Shown here: positions 22,020 through 23,032 of the stretch, piece after piece
How the letters are laid out: each line of letters starts with the position of its first letter
How positions within the stretch are numbered: position 1 is the stretch's first letter
Source of the DNA: Sphacelaria rigidula
Taxonomy: Eukaryota > Phaeophyceae > Sphacelariales
DNA: 23,032 bases
Assembly (NCBI GenBank): GCA_964200075.2
Contig: CAXNAA020000292.1
Coordinates: 1-23,032, forward strand
Reading direction: 5' to 3'
Made by a program: the position numbers and the translations under genes
Notes under the pieces: generated by a model
The model's database searches: none
Told to the model about the DNA's origin: nothing
What the model saw: only the letters and a program-made list of their open reading frames with translations

Positions 22020-22181
22020 ACTGATTTCAGGGGACTCGATTTTTTCCCGACTCGATTTTTATTCTCCCCTCCGCCCCCACTGCCCCCCCCTCCCCCCTCC
22101 GGTCCCTGTGTGCCTTTCGCGGTGTCCGGGGGCTGTACGAAATCGTACTCTTTGAAAGAATTCACATGGACATTTGGGAGG

Positions 22182-22479
22182 GGGTTTCTGTGTTGTCTGC
22201 CTTCTGCCTTCGAAGATATTTTCTAGGAGAGTGGACGTGCTCCAAACGGTGGGGCTTCTTAAGCCACCGCATACGTGAAACGATAATCTTCTCTTGGTAA
22301 CATTAGCGGAAAATGGTACCCCGCGGACATACCTATGAGTAGCTCTACAACCTCCTGGTCCGGCTCTCCGTGACTAGGTTATCGTTTATATAAGGTGCCT
22401 TGCTTTTCACCTGCGACACGCGTCCACTCTCCTAAGAAGTACCTTCGAAGGCGGACAGTACAGGACAGTGAAGAAACCC
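22182..22479. mobile_element. MITE-like element with ~58-bp terminal inverted repeats
   Basis: Left arm 22182-22240 and right arm 22418-22479 are inverted copies. The outer ends share GGGTTTCT. The best-matched 35 bases (from GCCTTCGAAG through GGAGAGTGGACG) differ at about 6 positions, all transitions. A shorter inner inverted pair (AAACGATAA near 22279, inverse near 22380) lies inside. No ORF. Size, long TIRs and GGG ends suggest a Mutator-type or foldback MITE, but no target-site duplication was identified. Confidence 0.7.
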
Positions 22480-22691
22480 TAGAATGGTTGGCCACATGAA
22501 GGCGCTTCAGGCGGTACGATCTCGCGCAATTCCGAGAACCGTAAAAGATCCAGCGCGAGCGGGGGGGCGAGGGTCATTTTTGCACGATTTCGAGCACCGA
22601 AATATGTTTTCGTTCGATAAAAGAACTTCGTTTTCCATTTTCCAGGATCCCGTTATCTGGAGGGGAGAGAGCGGGACATCAAAACTACCGA

Positions 22692-22718
22692 TAACTACCC
22701 GACCGGTAACTACCCGAC
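22692..22718 (+). repeat. Two tandem TAACTACCCGAC units
   Basis: The 12-base unit occurs at 22692-22703 and 22707-22718 (15-base period). A shorter partial unit, AACTACCGA, precedes them. No function is suggested. Confidence 0.7.
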
Positions 22719-23032
22719 GAACGCTAAGTGGGGTCGCGGCTTGACTCATATTTCTCACTCTTTTTTCCGATAAAATATAATGTTGGCGCACCTGTGATCG
22801 GCCGATTCTGGAACCTTTTCATTTTTATATGCAACATCGTGTTCTGGCAGGGATCGGTAGCGACCAAGGATGGTGCGGCTAGAATTTTCTAAATACCATG
22901 AATAAATCGTTTCAGTTCTGAAATGCCCCTCCACGAGGCCCGATATGCTTTCTGTAGTAGCTTACTACTGAGGCCCTTGATATCCCTGAGTAGCATGTCG
23001 ACGTATAGCTGTAAGCACACGCCAGTGATGGA

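Larger units (their letters stand above)
21470..23032. other. Intergenic region 3' of COG1
   Basis: No gene is recognised. The COG1 3' UTR should begin here, but no AATAAA is seen near the stop; one AATAAA occurs on the plus strand near 22912, with no gene assigned to it. The region holds a poly-C/poly-G pair, a two-stem hairpin, a repeat shared with position 823-895, a ~300-bp inverted-repeat element and a short tandem duplication. Frames at 22484-22744 (plus) and 22507-22791 (minus) overlap and show no domain. Confidence 0.55.

Noticed and set aside
22484-22744. 86-codon plus-strand frame downstream of COG1
   Set aside because: Begins beside the inverted-repeat element, has no domain, and an equally long minus frame overlaps it.

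Overview
The window is eukaryotic nuclear DNA. It carries two multi-exon genes with GT-AG (and apparently some GC-AG) introns, arranged head to head, and no operon or other prokaryotic signal. One gene is an axonemal protein, so the organism builds motile cilia or flagella at some stage. Mid-range GC, long G/C homopolymers, a very large intron and scattered non-autonomous repeats would suit a flagellate-forming protist or alga such as a brown alga or other stramenopile. That placement is inference; no lineage marker was seen.

Layout. Positions 1-1927 are intergenic: a C19 tract, a cluster of ACTGG/CCAGT inverted repeats and a tRNA-derived SINE-like element. Positions 1928-11899 (minus) hold a 23-exon CFAP57 (WDR65/FAP57) gene encoding about 1217 residues. 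I rebuilt it exon by exon from splice sites, reading phase and similarity to the family: WD40 repeats first, then a long coiled coil. Positions 11900-12150 are the short shared 5' region. Positions 12151-21469 (plus) hold a four-exon gene for COG1, subunit 1 of the conserved oligomeric Golgi tethering complex, about 1038 residues. Its second intron is about 5.8 kb and holds most of the window's repeats plus a possible minus-strand nested coding locus. Positions 21470-23032 are intergenic, with a poly-G tract, a strong hairpin and a ~300-bp inverted-repeat element.

Most notable points: a canonical EF-hand calcium loop followed by a degenerate partner inside COG1, which I do not know from animal COG1; two consecutive GC-AG introns in CFAP57; a hAT-like MITE family with three copies, one with a perfect 8-bp target-site duplication; and terminal inverted repeats in two unrelated elements whose arms differ only by transitions.

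The two genes have separate jobs: CFAP57 in inner dynein arm assembly on the axoneme, COG1 in retrograde vesicle tethering at the Golgi. Only the short head-to-head promoter suggests co-regulation. I did not find a coherent new multi-gene system.
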